Source: Paracraurococcus lichenis (GTDB lineage: Bacteria > Pseudomonadota > Alphaproteobacteria > Acetobacterales > Acetobacteraceae). From it: DNA of 64,000 bases. The stretch's first letter is position 1; every line of letters starts with the position of its first letter. Below are positions 1-9,025 of this stretch, one piece after another. The stretch covers positions 62,001 through 126,000 of the forward strand of contig NZ_JAUTWS010000002.1 of assembly GCF_030657435.1 (NCBI RefSeq), read 5' to 3'. Both the position numbers and the translations under genes were made by a program. Below the pieces are notes generated by a model. It searched no databases. It was not told the DNA's origin and was given only the letters and a program-made list of their open reading frames with translations.

Positions 1-656
1 TGGCCGCCTCGCGCGACAAGCTGCGCGTGCTCGGCCGCAGCGCCGGGGAGATCGCGCGGATCGAGCAGACCCGCATGGTGAACGCCATCGTGCCGGTGCT
101 GGCGCCGATCGGCGGCACCGTCACCCAGCGCAAGGTCGGCCCCGGCCAGTGGCTCTCGACCGGCGCCGCCGACCCCGTCTTCACCATCGCCGACCTCTCC
201 ACCATGTGGCTCGTCGCCGCGGTGCGCGAGCTGGACGCGCCGCTGATCAAGGTCGGCCAGCAGGTCAAGGTCACGGTCGGCGCCCTGCCGGACCGCGAAT
301 TCGACGCCCGGGTCACCACCGTCGGCGCCGGCCTCGACCCCGTCACCCGCCGCATGACGGTCCGGGCGGAGGTGCAGGACCCCGACCGGCTGCTGAAGCC
401 CGAGATGTTCGCCACCTTCCGCATCGCGGTCGGCGAGGAGCAGCGGGCCGTCGCCGTGCCGGTGAATGCCCTGATCTTCCGCGGGCCGGAGGCGAGCGTC
501 TGGGTGGCGCTGGACGCCAACCGCTTCATGCTGCGCAAGGTGAAGACCGGCATCCGCAGCGGCGACGTCGTCGAGGTGACGGAGGGGCTGAAGGCGGGCG
601 AGCGCGTGGTCACCGGCGGCGCGCTCTTCATCGACCGGGCCGCCCGCATCGACTGA
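1..656 (+). CDS. RND efflux periplasmic adaptor subunit (HlyD/CusB type), 5' end missing
   Basis: The reading frame is open from base 3 of the window, so the gene begins upstream and only the C-terminal part is visible. What remains is the second half of a lipoyl-like domain (GGTVTQRKVGPGQW), then the beta-barrel and membrane-proximal domains typical of membrane fusion proteins that join an inner-membrane RND pump to an outer-membrane channel in the periplasm. It ends 90 bp before the pump gene and lies in the same orientation, so an adaptor-pump-channel operon is likely. The substrate is inferred from the pump, which carries the heavy-metal signature. The internal GTG at 27 is not the true start. 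Confidence 0.9.
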   Translation, partial: AASRDKLRVLGRSAGEIARIEQTRMVNAIVPVLAPIGGTVTQRKVGPGQWLSTGAADPVFTIADLSTMWLVAAVRELDAPLIKVGQQVKVTVGALPDREFDARVTTVGAGLDPVTRRMTVRAEVQDPDRLLKPEMFATFRIAVGEEQRAVAVPVNALIFRGPEASVWVALDANRFMLRKVKTGIRSGDVVEVTEGLKAGERVVTGGALFIDRAARID

Positions 657-746
657 ACCATCTGCCGCTGGCCGGCGGGGGGCCGGCCGTGGCAGAGAGG
701 GAGGGGGCGGAACCGACTCGCCCCCAGGACCGCCGGGACCGCCGCC

Positions 747-3700
747 ATGCGCCAGATCGTCGCCTTCTCCCTGCAGCGCCGGCCGCTGGTCATCCTGCTG
801 TTCTTCACCTTCATCGTCATCGGCCTGGTCGGCTTCACCCGGCTGAACATCGAGGCCTATCCCGACCCGGTCCCGCCCCAGGTCGTCATCATCACCCAGA
901 ACCCGGGCCAGAGCGCCGAGGAGATCGAGCGCTACGTCACCATTCCGGTAGAGGTGGCGATGGCCGGGCTGCCCAACCTGACCTCCGTCCGCTCGACCAG
1001 CCTCTTCGGCCTCTCGGACGTGCGGGTGCAGTTCAACTTCAACTACACCTACGACCAGGCGCTGCAGCAGGTGCTGAACCGCCTCGGCCAGCTCGACGAC
1101 CTGCCGGAGGGAGTCTCGCCGCAGATCAGCCCGCTCAGCCCGATCGGCGAGATCATGCGCTACCGGCTGGTCGGGCCCCCAGGCTATTCGCTGGCCGACC
1201 TCAAGACCCTGCAGGACTGGGTGCTGGACCGCCGCTTCAAGCGCGTGCCGGGCGTGATCGACGTCACCTCCTTCGGCGGCCTGACGAAAAGCTACAACAT
1301 CGTCGTCGACCTGCACCGCATGGCGGCGCTCGGCCTGACGCTGCCGCAGGTGATCCAGGCGGTGCGGGCGGGCAATGCGACCGTCGGCGCCGGGACCATC
1401 CGCATCGGGCCGCAGGCCGCTGTCGTGCAGGGCATCGGCCTCATCCGCGGCCTCGACGACGTGCGCAGCGTGGTGGTCTCGGCCGAGGGCGGGGTGCCCG
1501 TCCTGCTCTCCGACATCGCCACCATCGAGGTCGGCAATACCCCGCGCCTCGGCATCGCGGGGCATGAGCAGGACGACGACGTGGTGCTGGCCACCGTCCT
1601 GATGCGCCGCGGCGAGCAGACCCTGCCCACCATCCGCGGCGTGCAGAAGGAGGTGGAGCGGATCAATGCCGGCGGGGTGCTGCCGCCGGGCGTCAGGATC
1701 GTGCCGCTCTACGACCGGGAGGACCTGGTCAAGATCACCACCAAGACCGTGGTGCACAACATCATCGAGGGCGTGCTGCTGATCCTGGTGATCCAGTACC
1801 TCTTCCTCGGCGACCTCCGCGGCGCGCTGGTGGTGGCGGCGACCATTCCCTTCGCCTTCCTCTTCGCCATCTTGCTGATGCTGGCCCGGGGCGAGAGCGC
1901 CAACCTGCTCAGCCTCGGCGCTCTCGATTTCGGCCTGCTGGTCGATGCCACCGTCATCATGGTGGAGAACATCTACCGCCATCTCGGCCTGGCCCGCAGC
2001 GCCCACCGCTACATCGCGCCGGCCGGCTCGAAGGAACTCTCCGGCCTGTCGCTGACCGTGCTGCGGGCGGCGGGCGAGGTGGACAAGGCCATCTTCTTCT
2101 CGGCGCTGATCATCATCGCCGCCTTCATCCCGCTCTTCACCCTCGGCGGCATCGAGGGGCGGATCTTCGGCCCGATGTCGAAGACCTATGCCTATGCCAT
2201 CGTCGGCGCGCTGCTCGCGACCTTCAGCATCACCCCCGCCCTCGCCGCCGCCCTGCTGAAGGAGGACAGCCGGGAGAAGGACACGCCGGTGGTCCGGGCG
2301 CTGCGCTGGGGCCACCAGCGGCTCTATGGCCTGGCGATGCAGGCGCGGCTGCTCTGCGTCGCCCTCGCCGCCGCCCTGTTTGGCGCGGCGCTCTTCCTGC
2401 TCTCGACCCTCGGCGCCGAATTCCTGCCGACGCTCGAGGAAGGCAATCTCTGGGTCCGCGCCACCATGCCGGGCACCATCAGCCTCGAGGAAGGCAATGC
2501 CACGGTGAACCGCATCCGCGGCGTGCTGATGGAGTTTCCGGAGGTCATCACCGCCACCTCCCAGCAGGGGCGGCCGGATGACGGCACGGACAGCGCCGGC
2601 TTCTTCAATGCCGAGTTCTTCCTGCCGATGAAGCCGCCGGACCAGTGGACCACGGCGTCGAACCGCGACGGCCTGGTGCACGCCATGCAGGAGCGGCTGT
2701 CGCGCGAGTTCCTCGGCATCGAGTTCAGCTATGCCCAGGCGATCAGCGACAACGTGCAGGAAGCGGCCTCGGGCGTGAAGGGCGCCAATGCCATCAAGGT
2801 CTTCGGGCCGGAGCTCGACATCATCGCCCGCAAGGCGGAGGAGATCAGGAAGGTGCTGGCGGGCGTCGAGGGCGTGGCCGACCTCGCCGTCTTCCGCTCG
2901 CTCGGCCAGCCCACGGTCGCGGTGCAGATCGACCGGGCGCGGGCCGCCCGCTTCGGCCTCTCGGTCGAGGACATCAACGAGGTGGTGCAGGCGGCGATCG
3001 GCGGGCGGGAGGCCGGGCGGCTCTACGAGCCGGGCGGCGACCGCAACTTCCCGCTGGTGGTGCGGCTCGACGCGCCCTTCCGCGACAGCCTCGAGGCCAT
3101 CCGCCGCATCCCGGTGGGCGGCGCCCGGGCCGCGACCCTGGCCGATGTCGCCGAGGTCCGCCTCGTCTCCGGCGTCTCCTACATCTACCGCGAGGATGCC
3201 AGCCGCTACGTGCCCATCCGCTTCTCCGTCCGCGGCCGCGACCCGGCGAGCACGGTCGGGGAGGCGCAGGAGCTGGTGGCGCAGCAGGTGGAGCTGCCGC
3301 CCGGCTACCGGCTGGACTGGGTGGGCGAGTTCCGCAACCTGCAGGACGCGCTCGGGCGGCTGATGGTGGTGGTGCCGGCGGCGCTCTGCCTCATCCTCGT
3401 GCTGCTCTATGTCCAGTTCAACACGCTGCGGGAGACGCTGCTGGTCTTCGGCGTCGTGCCGCTCTCGCTGACCGGCGGCATTGCGGCGCTCGCCGTCGCC
3501 GGGCTGAACTTCTCCGTGCCGGCCGCCATCGGCTTCCTCGCGCTCTTCGGCATCACGGTCATGGAGGGCATCATTATGCTCTCCCACTTCAACCACCTGC
3601 GGCTGGAAGGCATGCCCTGGCGCACCGCGCTGGACCAGGCGGGCCGCGACCGCATGCGGCCGGTCTTCATGACCTGCTTCGCCTCCTTCACCGGCCTGCT

Positions 3701-3890
3701 GCCCATGGCGCTGGCCACCGGCATCGGCGCCGATGTCCAGAAGCCGCTCGCCCTCGTCGTCGTGGGCGGCATCGGCCTGGTGCCGCTCTTCATCCTCGTG
3801 GTCTTCCCCGTCATGATCGATCTCTTCGGCAAGCCGCGCCACCTGCGGCAGGAAGCCGCGCGCGTCCGCGCGCTCGGCGCCCGCGCATGA
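747..3890 (+). CDS. CzcA/CusA-family heavy-metal efflux RND transporter permease
   Basis: A 1047-residue inner-membrane pump, full length for the family. It has an N-terminal membrane helix (about residues 12-32), a large periplasmic domain, a second set of membrane helices near residues 335-500 and a duplicated C-terminal half. The fourth-helix signature of heavy-metal RND pumps is present: D394-F-G, D400 and E407-N match the DFGxxxDxxxxxxEN pattern of CzcA-type proteins, which supports proton-driven export of divalent cations. The exact metal cannot be read from the sequence. Its stop codon overlaps the start of the channel gene (ATGA), implying translational coupling. No metal-responsive regulator is visible in the window. 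Confidence 0.93.
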   Translation: MRQIVAFSLQRRPLVILLFFTFIVIGLVGFTRLNIEAYPDPVPPQVVIITQNPGQSAEEIERYVTIPVEVAMAGLPNLTSVRSTSLFGLSDVRVQFNFNYTYDQALQQVLNRLGQLDDLPEGVSPQISPLSPIGEIMRYRLVGPPGYSLADLKTLQDWVLDRRFKRVPGVIDVTSFGGLTKSYNIVVDLHRMAALGLTLPQVIQAVRAGNATVGAGTIRIGPQAAVVQGIGLIRGLDDVRSVVVSAEGGVPVLLSDIATIEVGNTPRLGIAGHEQDDDVVLATVLMRRGEQTLPTIRGVQKEVERINAGGVLPPGVRIVPLYDREDLVKITTKTVVHNIIEGVLLILVIQYLFLGDLRGALVVAATIPFAFLFAILLMLARGESANLLSLGALDFGLLVDATVIMVENIYRHLGLARSAHRYIAPAGSKELSGLSLTVLRAAGEVDKAIFFSALIIIAAFIPLFTLGGIEGRIFGPMSKTYAYAIVGALLATFSITPALAAALLKEDSREKDTPVVRALRWGHQRLYGLAMQARLLCVALAAALFGAALFLLSTLGAEFLPTLEEGNLWVRATMPGTISLEEGNATVNRIRGVLMEFPEVITATSQQGRPDDGTDSAGFFNAEFFLPMKPPDQWTTASNRDGLVHAMQERLSREFLGIEFSYAQAISDNVQEAASGVKGANAIKVFGPELDIIARKAEEIRKVLAGVEGVADLAVFRSLGQPTVAVQIDRARAARFGLSVEDINEVVQAAIGGREAGRLYEPGGDRNFPLVVRLDAPFRDSLEAIRRIPVGGARAATLADVAEVRLVSGVSYIYREDASRYVPIRFSVRGRDPASTVGEAQELVAQQVELPPGYRLDWVGEFRNLQDALGRLMVVVPAALCLILVLLYVQFNTLRETLLVFGVVPLSLTGGIAALAVAGLNFSVPAAIGFLALFGITVMEGIIMLSHFNHLRLEGMPWRTALDQAGRDRMRPVFMTCFASFTGLLPMALATGIGADVQKPLALVVVGGIGLVPLFILVVFPVMIDLFGKPRHLRQEAARVRALGARA

Positions 3891-5455
3891 GGCTGCGTCC
3901 CTCCGCCGCGCTGCTCGGCCTCGCCGTCTTCGCGCAGCCCGCCCAGGCCCAGCCCCAGGGGCAGGCCCAGGCCCAAGGGCCGGCCCAGGGCCAGGCGCCG
4001 TCGCCCGCCCGCCCCGCCGCGCCGGGCAACCTGCCGCTGCCGGTCGGCCAGGGGGCCCAGCCGCTGACCCTGGCGCAGGCCGAGGCGGTGCTGGTGGAGC
4101 GCAACCTCGCCGTCATCGCCGCCCGCCGCGGGGTGGATGCGGCGCGGGCCAACCGCCTCGTCGCCGCCTCCCTGCCGCCGCCGCAGGTCGTGGTCGGCAA
4201 CAGCTTCCTGCAGTTCAACGAGACGGCCGCCGGCGCGGTGCGGGGCACGCGCCTGATCTCGCCGAGCAACAACATCCAGGCCGGGCTGCAGGTGCTGGTC
4301 GAGCGCGGCGGCAAGCGGACGCTGCGCACCCGCGTCGCGGAGGACCAGATCGGTGCCGCCGAGGCGCAGGTGCTCGACGCCCTGCGCACCTCGCTCTTCG
4401 CCCTGCGCCAGGCCTTCCTCGGCGCACTGCTGGCGCGGGCGAATCTCGAGGTCGCGCTCGGCAACCGGATGAGCCTCGACCGGACCGAGGCGCTGCTGCG
4501 GCGGCAGTTGCGCGACGGCGCCATCCCGGAAGGCGACCTGCTGCGCTTCCAGGCCAGCCGGCTGCAATTCGAGCCGGACGTGACGACCAATGCGCAGGCC
4601 TATGCCGCCGGCGTGGCGGCCGTGGCGGCACTGCTCTCGGCCGACCCGGCCGCCTTCCAGCCGGGTGCCGGGACGATTCCGGCGCTCGGGATCAACCCGT
4701 CGCAGCCCGGCGCACTGCCGCCGGAGCCGTCCGGCCCGCGCGGCCGCGCCGCCGCGCCGCCCGGGCCCGCCAGTGCGCCGACCACCGTGCAGACCATCCT
4801 CTCGCCCGTCGCCTTCGATGTGCGCGGCCGGTTCGAGGCGGTGCCGCAACTCGGCATCGGTCGCGAGGACCTGGCCAAGGGCATCGAGAGCCGCGCCGAC
4901 GTGGTCGCGGCGCAGCGCCAGTTCGCGGCCGCCAATTCCAACCGGCTGCTGGCCGAGGCCGGGCGCTCGCGCGATGTGACGGTCAGCGGCAGCTGGAGCC
5001 GTTCCCGCCTCAGCCAGGACCTGCCGAACTCGCGCGACCAACTGGATGCCACCAACAGCTTCGGCATCCAGTTCTCGGTGCCGATCTTCACGCGCCAGAT
5101 CGTGGAGGGGAATGTCGGCGTCGCCTCGGCGCAGGCCGGCCAGGCGGAGGCGCAGGCGCGCGCCGCGCTGCTGCAGGCCCGCGCCGATTTCGCCGCGGCC
5201 TGGGCGACCTACGAGCAGGCGCGGGCGCTGCTCAACCTCTATACCGGCGGGGCGCTGAACCGGGCGGAGGAGGCCTATCGCAGCACCGAGCAGGCCTATC
5301 TGGCCGGCGGGCGGTCGCTGATCGACGTGCTGGACGCGCTGCGGGTGCTGAATGCGACGCGCATCCAGGCGAACCAGGCCCGCTATGCCTATCTGCTGGC
5401 GCTGTCGCAACTCGAGCAGGCGACGGGCGTGAGCGGGATCGCGCCGCGGCTCTAG
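3887..5455 (+). CDS. TolC-family outer-membrane efflux channel
   Basis: A 522-residue protein starting at the ATG that overlaps the pump stop. An N-terminal signal peptide ends near the AQPAQAQ stretch and is followed by a Gln/Pro/Ala-rich linker. Two outer-membrane efflux repeats follow, with the long alanine- and glutamine-rich helices expected of TolC-like tunnels. A proline/alanine-rich insertion around residues 275-310 separates the halves. It is the third gene of the adaptor-pump-channel set, so it probably forms the outer-membrane exit of the same metal efflux complex. Confidence 0.9.
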   Translation: MRLRPSAALLGLAVFAQPAQAQPQGQAQAQGPAQGQAPSPARPAAPGNLPLPVGQGAQPLTLAQAEAVLVERNLAVIAARRGVDAARANRLVAASLPPPQVVVGNSFLQFNETAAGAVRGTRLISPSNNIQAGLQVLVERGGKRTLRTRVAEDQIGAAEAQVLDALRTSLFALRQAFLGALLARANLEVALGNRMSLDRTEALLRRQLRDGAIPEGDLLRFQASRLQFEPDVTTNAQAYAAGVAAVAALLSADPAAFQPGAGTIPALGINPSQPGALPPEPSGPRGRAAAPPGPASAPTTVQTILSPVAFDVRGRFEAVPQLGIGREDLAKGIESRADVVAAQRQFAAANSNRLLAEAGRSRDVTVSGSWSRSRLSQDLPNSRDQLDATNSFGIQFSVPIFTRQIVEGNVGVASAQAGQAEAQARAALLQARADFAAAWATYEQARALLNLYTGGALNRAEEAYRSTEQAYLAGGRSLIDVLDALRVLNATRIQANQARYAYLLALSQLEQATGVSGIAPRL

Positions 5456-5563
5456 CCGCGCACGGGTCGGTGCGCTGCATCAACGGCGCGCGAGAGCGCG
5501 CGCCCTCGGGTGGACGTGGCCGCGTCGCCTTCCCAATCTGCGGTCGCACGACCAAGGGAAGAG

Positions 5564-5722
5564 ATGCCGATGCGCCGGATCGCGTTCGCCGCCAGCCTGC
5601 TGGGCCTGCTGGCGGGGTGCAGCCCGACCTTCTCCAGCGAGCCGGAGCCGCGGCAGGTCATCGTGGTGCCGCCGGGCGGCAGCGTGGTCTGTCCCGGCGG
5701 CTACGCGCCGCCCTGCCGCTGA
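5564..5722 (+). CDS. Small lipoprotein of unknown function
   Basis: A 52-residue product with a basic N-terminus, a hydrophobic stretch and a lipobox LLAGC (Cys19), followed by a short tail ending in a cysteine-containing VCPGGYAPPC segment. The start at 5564 is chosen because a GGAAGAG Shine-Dalgarno lies just before it; the ATG two codons later is also possible. The mature peptide would be only about 33 residues and probably membrane-anchored. I do not recognise a function. It is separated from the efflux operon by 108 bp and convergent with the next gene. Confidence 0.6.
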   Translation: MPMRRIAFAASLLGLLAGCSPTFSSEPEPRQVIVVPPGGSVVCPGGYAPPCR

Positions 5723-5757
5723 GGCCTGAGAGGGCCTGCCCCGGACCGGCGCCTCAG
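5719..5757. terminator. Possible bidirectional hairpin between convergent genes
   Basis: CTGAGGC at 5719-5725 pairs perfectly with GCCTCAG at 5751-5757, with a GC-rich 25-nt loop that can fold further. It lies exactly at the junction of two convergent genes and overlaps both stop regions. There is no U-run, so its role as a terminator is inference. Confidence 0.35.
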
Positions 5758-6377
5758 GCGCGGCAGCCGAGCGGGGCGAGTTGCGCCAGCACGGCGCCCG
5801 CCAGCACCACGCCATGTTCCGAGACCGGCAGGCCGGCATGGCGCAGCGCCTCCGCGGTCCAGGTGTTGCAGGTATAGGCCAGGGAATAGCCGCGCGCGGC
5901 GTCGAGGAAGAGGCTGCCGCGCAGCGCCAGGCTGCCCGCATCCGCGGCGATGCTGGCCTCGAGGAAGGTCAGCAGTCGGGCGAGCCCGCCCTCCGGCAAT
6001 GCGAGCGCGATGGCCCCGCCCGGCCAAGCCTCCGGCGGCAGGGTGGAGAGGCCCTTCGCTTCCACCACCCCGGCCCCCGGGAAGGGGCCGAGCAACACCT
6101 CGGCCGGCGCGTCCGCCTGCGCCAGCATGAAGCTGCGCTTGCCGAAGCCGAAGCCGAGCGCGGCGGCGCCGGGGAAGAGCGGGCGGAGGCGGGCGAGGGG
6201 GCCGGCGAGGTCCTCGGCGCGCAGCCAGATCTCCGTATGCCAGCCGGGGGCGGTGACCCAGAAACTGCCCTCCGCCCCTCCGCAGGCGGGCGGCCGGGGC
6301 ACGGCGCAGCCGGCCAGCGTGCCGAGCGCGAGCAGGGTCATGGCCTTGCGACGGCCCGGGGCGGCGGCGATAGTCAT
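5754..6377 (-). CDS. DUF2459 domain-containing protein
   Basis: A 207-residue product with an N-terminal hydrophobic segment and a possible lipobox (TLAGC, Cys24), suggesting a membrane-anchored periplasmic location. The TAPGWHTEIWL segment and the later YTCNTWTAEAL stretch resemble the DUF2459 (TIGR02117) family, whose biochemical role is unknown; the histidine and cysteine are reminiscent of a papain/NlpC-like active site, which is only a guess. The ATG at 6377 precedes the signal; an internal ATG 12 codons later is an alternative. It diverges from the SDR gene with a 77-bp spacer. Confidence 0.65.
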   Translation of the reverse strand: MTIAAAPGRRKAMTLLALGTLAGCAVPRPPACGGAEGSFWVTAPGWHTEIWLRAEDLAGPLARLRPLFPGAAALGFGFGKRSFMLAQADAPAEVLLGPFPGAGVVEAKGLSTLPPEAWPGGAIALALPEGGLARLLTFLEASIAADAGSLALRGSLFLDAARGYSLAYTCNTWTAEALRHAGLPVSEHGVVLAGAVLAQLAPLGCRA

Positions 6378-6454
6378 GCGGAGAGGCGAGATCCTGCGCG
6401 GCGGGCCGGACCGGTTCGCATGCGTGCGGCGCGCCGGCAAGCGGGGGAACGGAC

Positions 6455-7228
6455 ATGGAGATGGAAATCTGCGGCAAGCGGGTGCTGGTCACCGGCGGCT
6501 CGAAGGGCATCGGCCTCGCCTGCGCCCAGGCCTTCGCGGCGGAGGGCTGCGACCTCATCCTTGCCTCGCGCGACCAGGGGGCGCTGGACAAGGCGGCGGG
6601 CGAGATCCGCCAGCGGCACCAGGTGAACATCGCCAGCTTCGCCGGCGACCTGGGCGATCCCGCGGTGCGCACCGCGCTGCATGCGGCGCACTCCGACATT
6701 GATGTACTGGTGAACAATGCCGGCGCCATCCCGGGCGGGACGCTGCACGACATCAGCCTGGAGCGCTGGCAGCAGGCCTGGGCGCTGAAGGTCTTCGGCT
6801 ACATCCACCTGACGCAGCTCTACCTGCCGGCCATGGAGGCGCGGCGCGACGGCGTCATCGTCAACATCATCGGCATGGCGGGCCGCGGGCCGCGGGCCGA
6901 CTATATCTGCGGCGCGGCGGGCAATGCCTCCCTCATCGCCTTCACCGCGGCGCTCGGCGGTAAGGCGCCGGACAGCAATGTGCGGGTGGTCGGCATCGCG
7001 CCGGGGGCGACGATGACGGAGCGGATCATCACCTTGAGCAAGAGCCGCGCGAAGACGAAGTGGGGCGACGAGAGCCGCTGGGAGGAGATGCTGTCCGGCC
7101 TGCCGCTCGGCCGCGCGGGGAAGCCGGAGGAGATCGCCGACCTCGCCGTCTTCTGCGCCAGCCCGCGCGGCGGCTATCTCAGCGGCACCACGATCGAGGT
7201 GGATGCCGGCGCGCAGTTCCGGGGCTGA
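6455..7228 (+). CDS. SDR-family protein with atypical active site
   Basis: A 257-residue short-chain dehydrogenase/reductase fold. The nucleotide-binding motif TGGSKGIG (13-20) and the NNAG motif (87-90) are intact, so NAD(P) binding is expected. The catalytic positions differ from the norm: the YxxxK motif reads Y150-I-C-G-A154, lacking lysine, and the serine-bearing NISS-type stretch reads NIIG (137-140). The neighbouring fold residues are well kept, so this looks like a distinct subfamily rather than decay. Thirty-four bases separate it from an acyl-CoA dehydrogenase in the same orientation, suggesting a role in acyl-CoA metabolism. Confidence 0.85.
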   Translation: MEMEICGKRVLVTGGSKGIGLACAQAFAAEGCDLILASRDQGALDKAAGEIRQRHQVNIASFAGDLGDPAVRTALHAAHSDIDVLVNNAGAIPGGTLHDISLERWQQAWALKVFGYIHLTQLYLPAMEARRDGVIVNIIGMAGRGPRADYICGAAGNASLIAFTAALGGKAPDSNVRVVGIAPGATMTERIITLSKSRAKTKWGDESRWEEMLSGLPLGRAGKPEEIADLAVFCASPRGGYLSGTTIEVDAGAQFRG

Positions 7229-7262
7229 GCCTCGGCCGGCCAGCGCTCGAGAGGAGGATGCC

Positions 7263-8429
7263 GTGGAGTTCCGGCTGACCGAGGAGCAGCGCGCGCTGAT
7301 CGCGCCGGTGCGGGAGATGGCGCAGACCAGCTTCCGCCAGCGCGCCCTGCGCTGGATGGACGGCACCTTCCCTTGGGAGAACATCCGCGACCTCGCCTCG
7401 CTGGGCGTGTTGGGGATGACGGTGCCAGAGGACTATGGCGGGCTGGGCCTGCCGGTCTTCGAGACGGCCCTCGTGCTCGAGGAACTGGCGAAGGTCTGCT
7501 ACCCCACAGCCATGGCCGTGCTGGGCGAGGCCGGGGTGCAGACCCGCGTCATCGCCCGCTATGCGCCGGAGAGCATCCGCAGCCGCATCCTGCCGCAGGT
7601 GGTCAGCGGCGACTGCATCCTCTCGATCTGCATGACCGAGCCGCATGCCGGCACCGATGTCGCGAACTACCGCACCAATGCCGTGCTGCGCGGCGACCGC
7701 GTGGTGGTGAACGGCGCCAAGACGCTGATCAGCCGTGCCGAGGAGGCCGGCATGTTCGTCGTCTTCACCCGCATCGACGGCAGGCCGGGGCGCGAGGGCA
7801 TCGGCTGCGTGCTGATCGAGCGCGGCACGCCGGGGCTCGCCGTCACCGGCACCTTCCACACCATGGGCGGGGAGAACCTGCACGAGGTGCGCTTCGAGGA
7901 TGTCGAGCTGCCGCTCGAGAACCTCGTCATCCGCGAGGATGGCTTTAAGAAATTGCTGAGCGCCTTCAACACCCAGCGCTGTCTGAACCCGGCGATCTCG
8001 CTGGGCCTCGCCGAGGGCGCCTTCGACGAGGCGCTGCGCTATGTCCGGGACCGGCCCGTCTTCGGCAAGCCGATCGCCGATTTCCAGGGCGTGCGGTGGA
8101 AGCTGGCCGATATGTACAGGGATATCGAGGCGGCGCGCGGCCTGCTCTGGCGCGCCTGCATGACGGCCGATCCCTTCCCGGACCCCTTCCTGGCAGCGAC
8201 GGCGAAAATCTTCTGCAACGAGATGGCGATCCGCGTGACCAGCGAGGCCGTCCAGCTCCATGGCGGCTTCGGCTTCACCGACGAATACCCCGTCTCGCGC
8301 CTCTATCGCGGCGCGCGCTACGGCAGCCTCGGCGGCGGCGCGACGGAGACGCTGCGCGACCTGATCGGGCGGAAGCTGGTGGGCGAGGATCCCGGCCCGG
8401 ACGGGATCATGGGCCTCGGCTATTTCTGA
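7263..8429 (+). CDS. Acyl-CoA dehydrogenase family protein
   Basis: A 388-residue flavoprotein of the acyl-CoA dehydrogenase family: N-terminal helical domain, the middle beta domain with the FAD-contacting ICMTEPHAGTD segment (about 121-131), and a C-terminal helical domain with RDRPVFGKPIADFQ. GTG at 7263 is chosen because it follows a GAGAGGAGG Shine-Dalgarno and gives the family's usual N-terminus. Compared with typical members, the base position near NTQRC holds glutamine (Q238), and the alternative site in the final domain reads GGGATE rather than EGT. It pairs with the upstream SDR gene. The substrate is unknown. Confidence 0.85.
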   Translation: MEFRLTEEQRALIAPVREMAQTSFRQRALRWMDGTFPWENIRDLASLGVLGMTVPEDYGGLGLPVFETALVLEELAKVCYPTAMAVLGEAGVQTRVIARYAPESIRSRILPQVVSGDCILSICMTEPHAGTDVANYRTNAVLRGDRVVVNGAKTLISRAEEAGMFVVFTRIDGRPGREGIGCVLIERGTPGLAVTGTFHTMGGENLHEVRFEDVELPLENLVIREDGFKKLLSAFNTQRCLNPAISLGLAEGAFDEALRYVRDRPVFGKPIADFQGVRWKLADMYRDIEAARGLLWRACMTADPFPDPFLAATAKIFCNEMAIRVTSEAVQLHGGFGFTDEYPVSRLYRGARYGSLGGGATETLRDLIGRKLVGEDPGPDGIMGLGYF

Positions 8430-8914
8430 GGCGCCGCCTCCAGGCTCTCGACCAGCATCTGCAGCAGCGTCTCGCCGAAGACGCGCATGTTGCCGATGCG
8501 GTCGGGGCTGGCGGTCTCGATCGTGCGGCGACGGCCGACCGGCCCGGCGACGGCGAAGACGCCATGCCCCGCCGCATGGCCGTAGCTGTTGCCGGTCGGC
8601 CCCGCCGCGCCCGCCTCGCCGAGCGCCCAGGTGGTGCCGAGCCGTTGCCGCGCGGCATCCGCCAGCAGCGCGGCCATCTCCTCCGAGGCCGGCGCCGCGG
8701 CGCGCAATGCGCTGGTCGGGATGCCAAGCAGCGTCTCCCGCGCCGCGCGGGTATAGACCACGCTGCCGCCCTTGAAATAGGCCGAGGCGCCGGGCACCGC
8801 GAGCAGCGCGGCGGATACCAGCCCGCCGGTCGAGCTTTCCGCCACCGCGATGGTCTCCCCGCGCGCCTTCAGCAGCGCGCCGGCGCGGGCGGCGATGGGC
8901 AGCAGCGTCTCCAT
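8420..8914 (-). CDS. CinA-family protein (nicotinamide-nucleotide amidohydrolase domain)
   Basis: A 164-residue protein consisting only of the CinA C-terminal domain, with the AESSTGGLVSAAL motif near residues 25-37 and a GPTGNSYG segment around 105-112. Family members of this size (PncC type) deamidate nicotinamide mononucleotide in pyridine-nucleotide salvage; that activity is inferred by family. A strong GGAGG precedes the ATG by seven bases. Its 3' end overlaps the 3' end of the acyl-CoA dehydrogenase gene by 10 bp, and it splits two plus-strand catabolic clusters. Confidence 0.85.
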   Translation of the reverse strand: METLLPIAARAGALLKARGETIAVAESSTGGLVSAALLAVPGASAYFKGGSVVYTRAARETLLGIPTSALRAAAPASEEMAALLADAARQRLGTTWALGEAGAAGPTGNSYGHAAGHGVFAVAGPVGRRRTIETASPDRIGNMRVFGETLLQMLVESLEAAPQK

Positions 8915-9025
8915 GGGCGGTCCTCCTTGCCGCGAAGGCTAGGGCGCGCCGGGCCGTCCCGGCAAGCGCCGCCCGGTTGACGCGGCGCGGCAGGCTGCCA
9001 GACTCGCGGCCAGGAAGGGACGTCC

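Noticed and set aside
3407..5410. Long minus-strand open frame opposite the TolC-like gene
   Set aside because: The translation is Arg/Gly/Gln-rich with no family motifs and lies entirely antisense to a clear efflux channel. Long shadow frames are expected at 72% GC.
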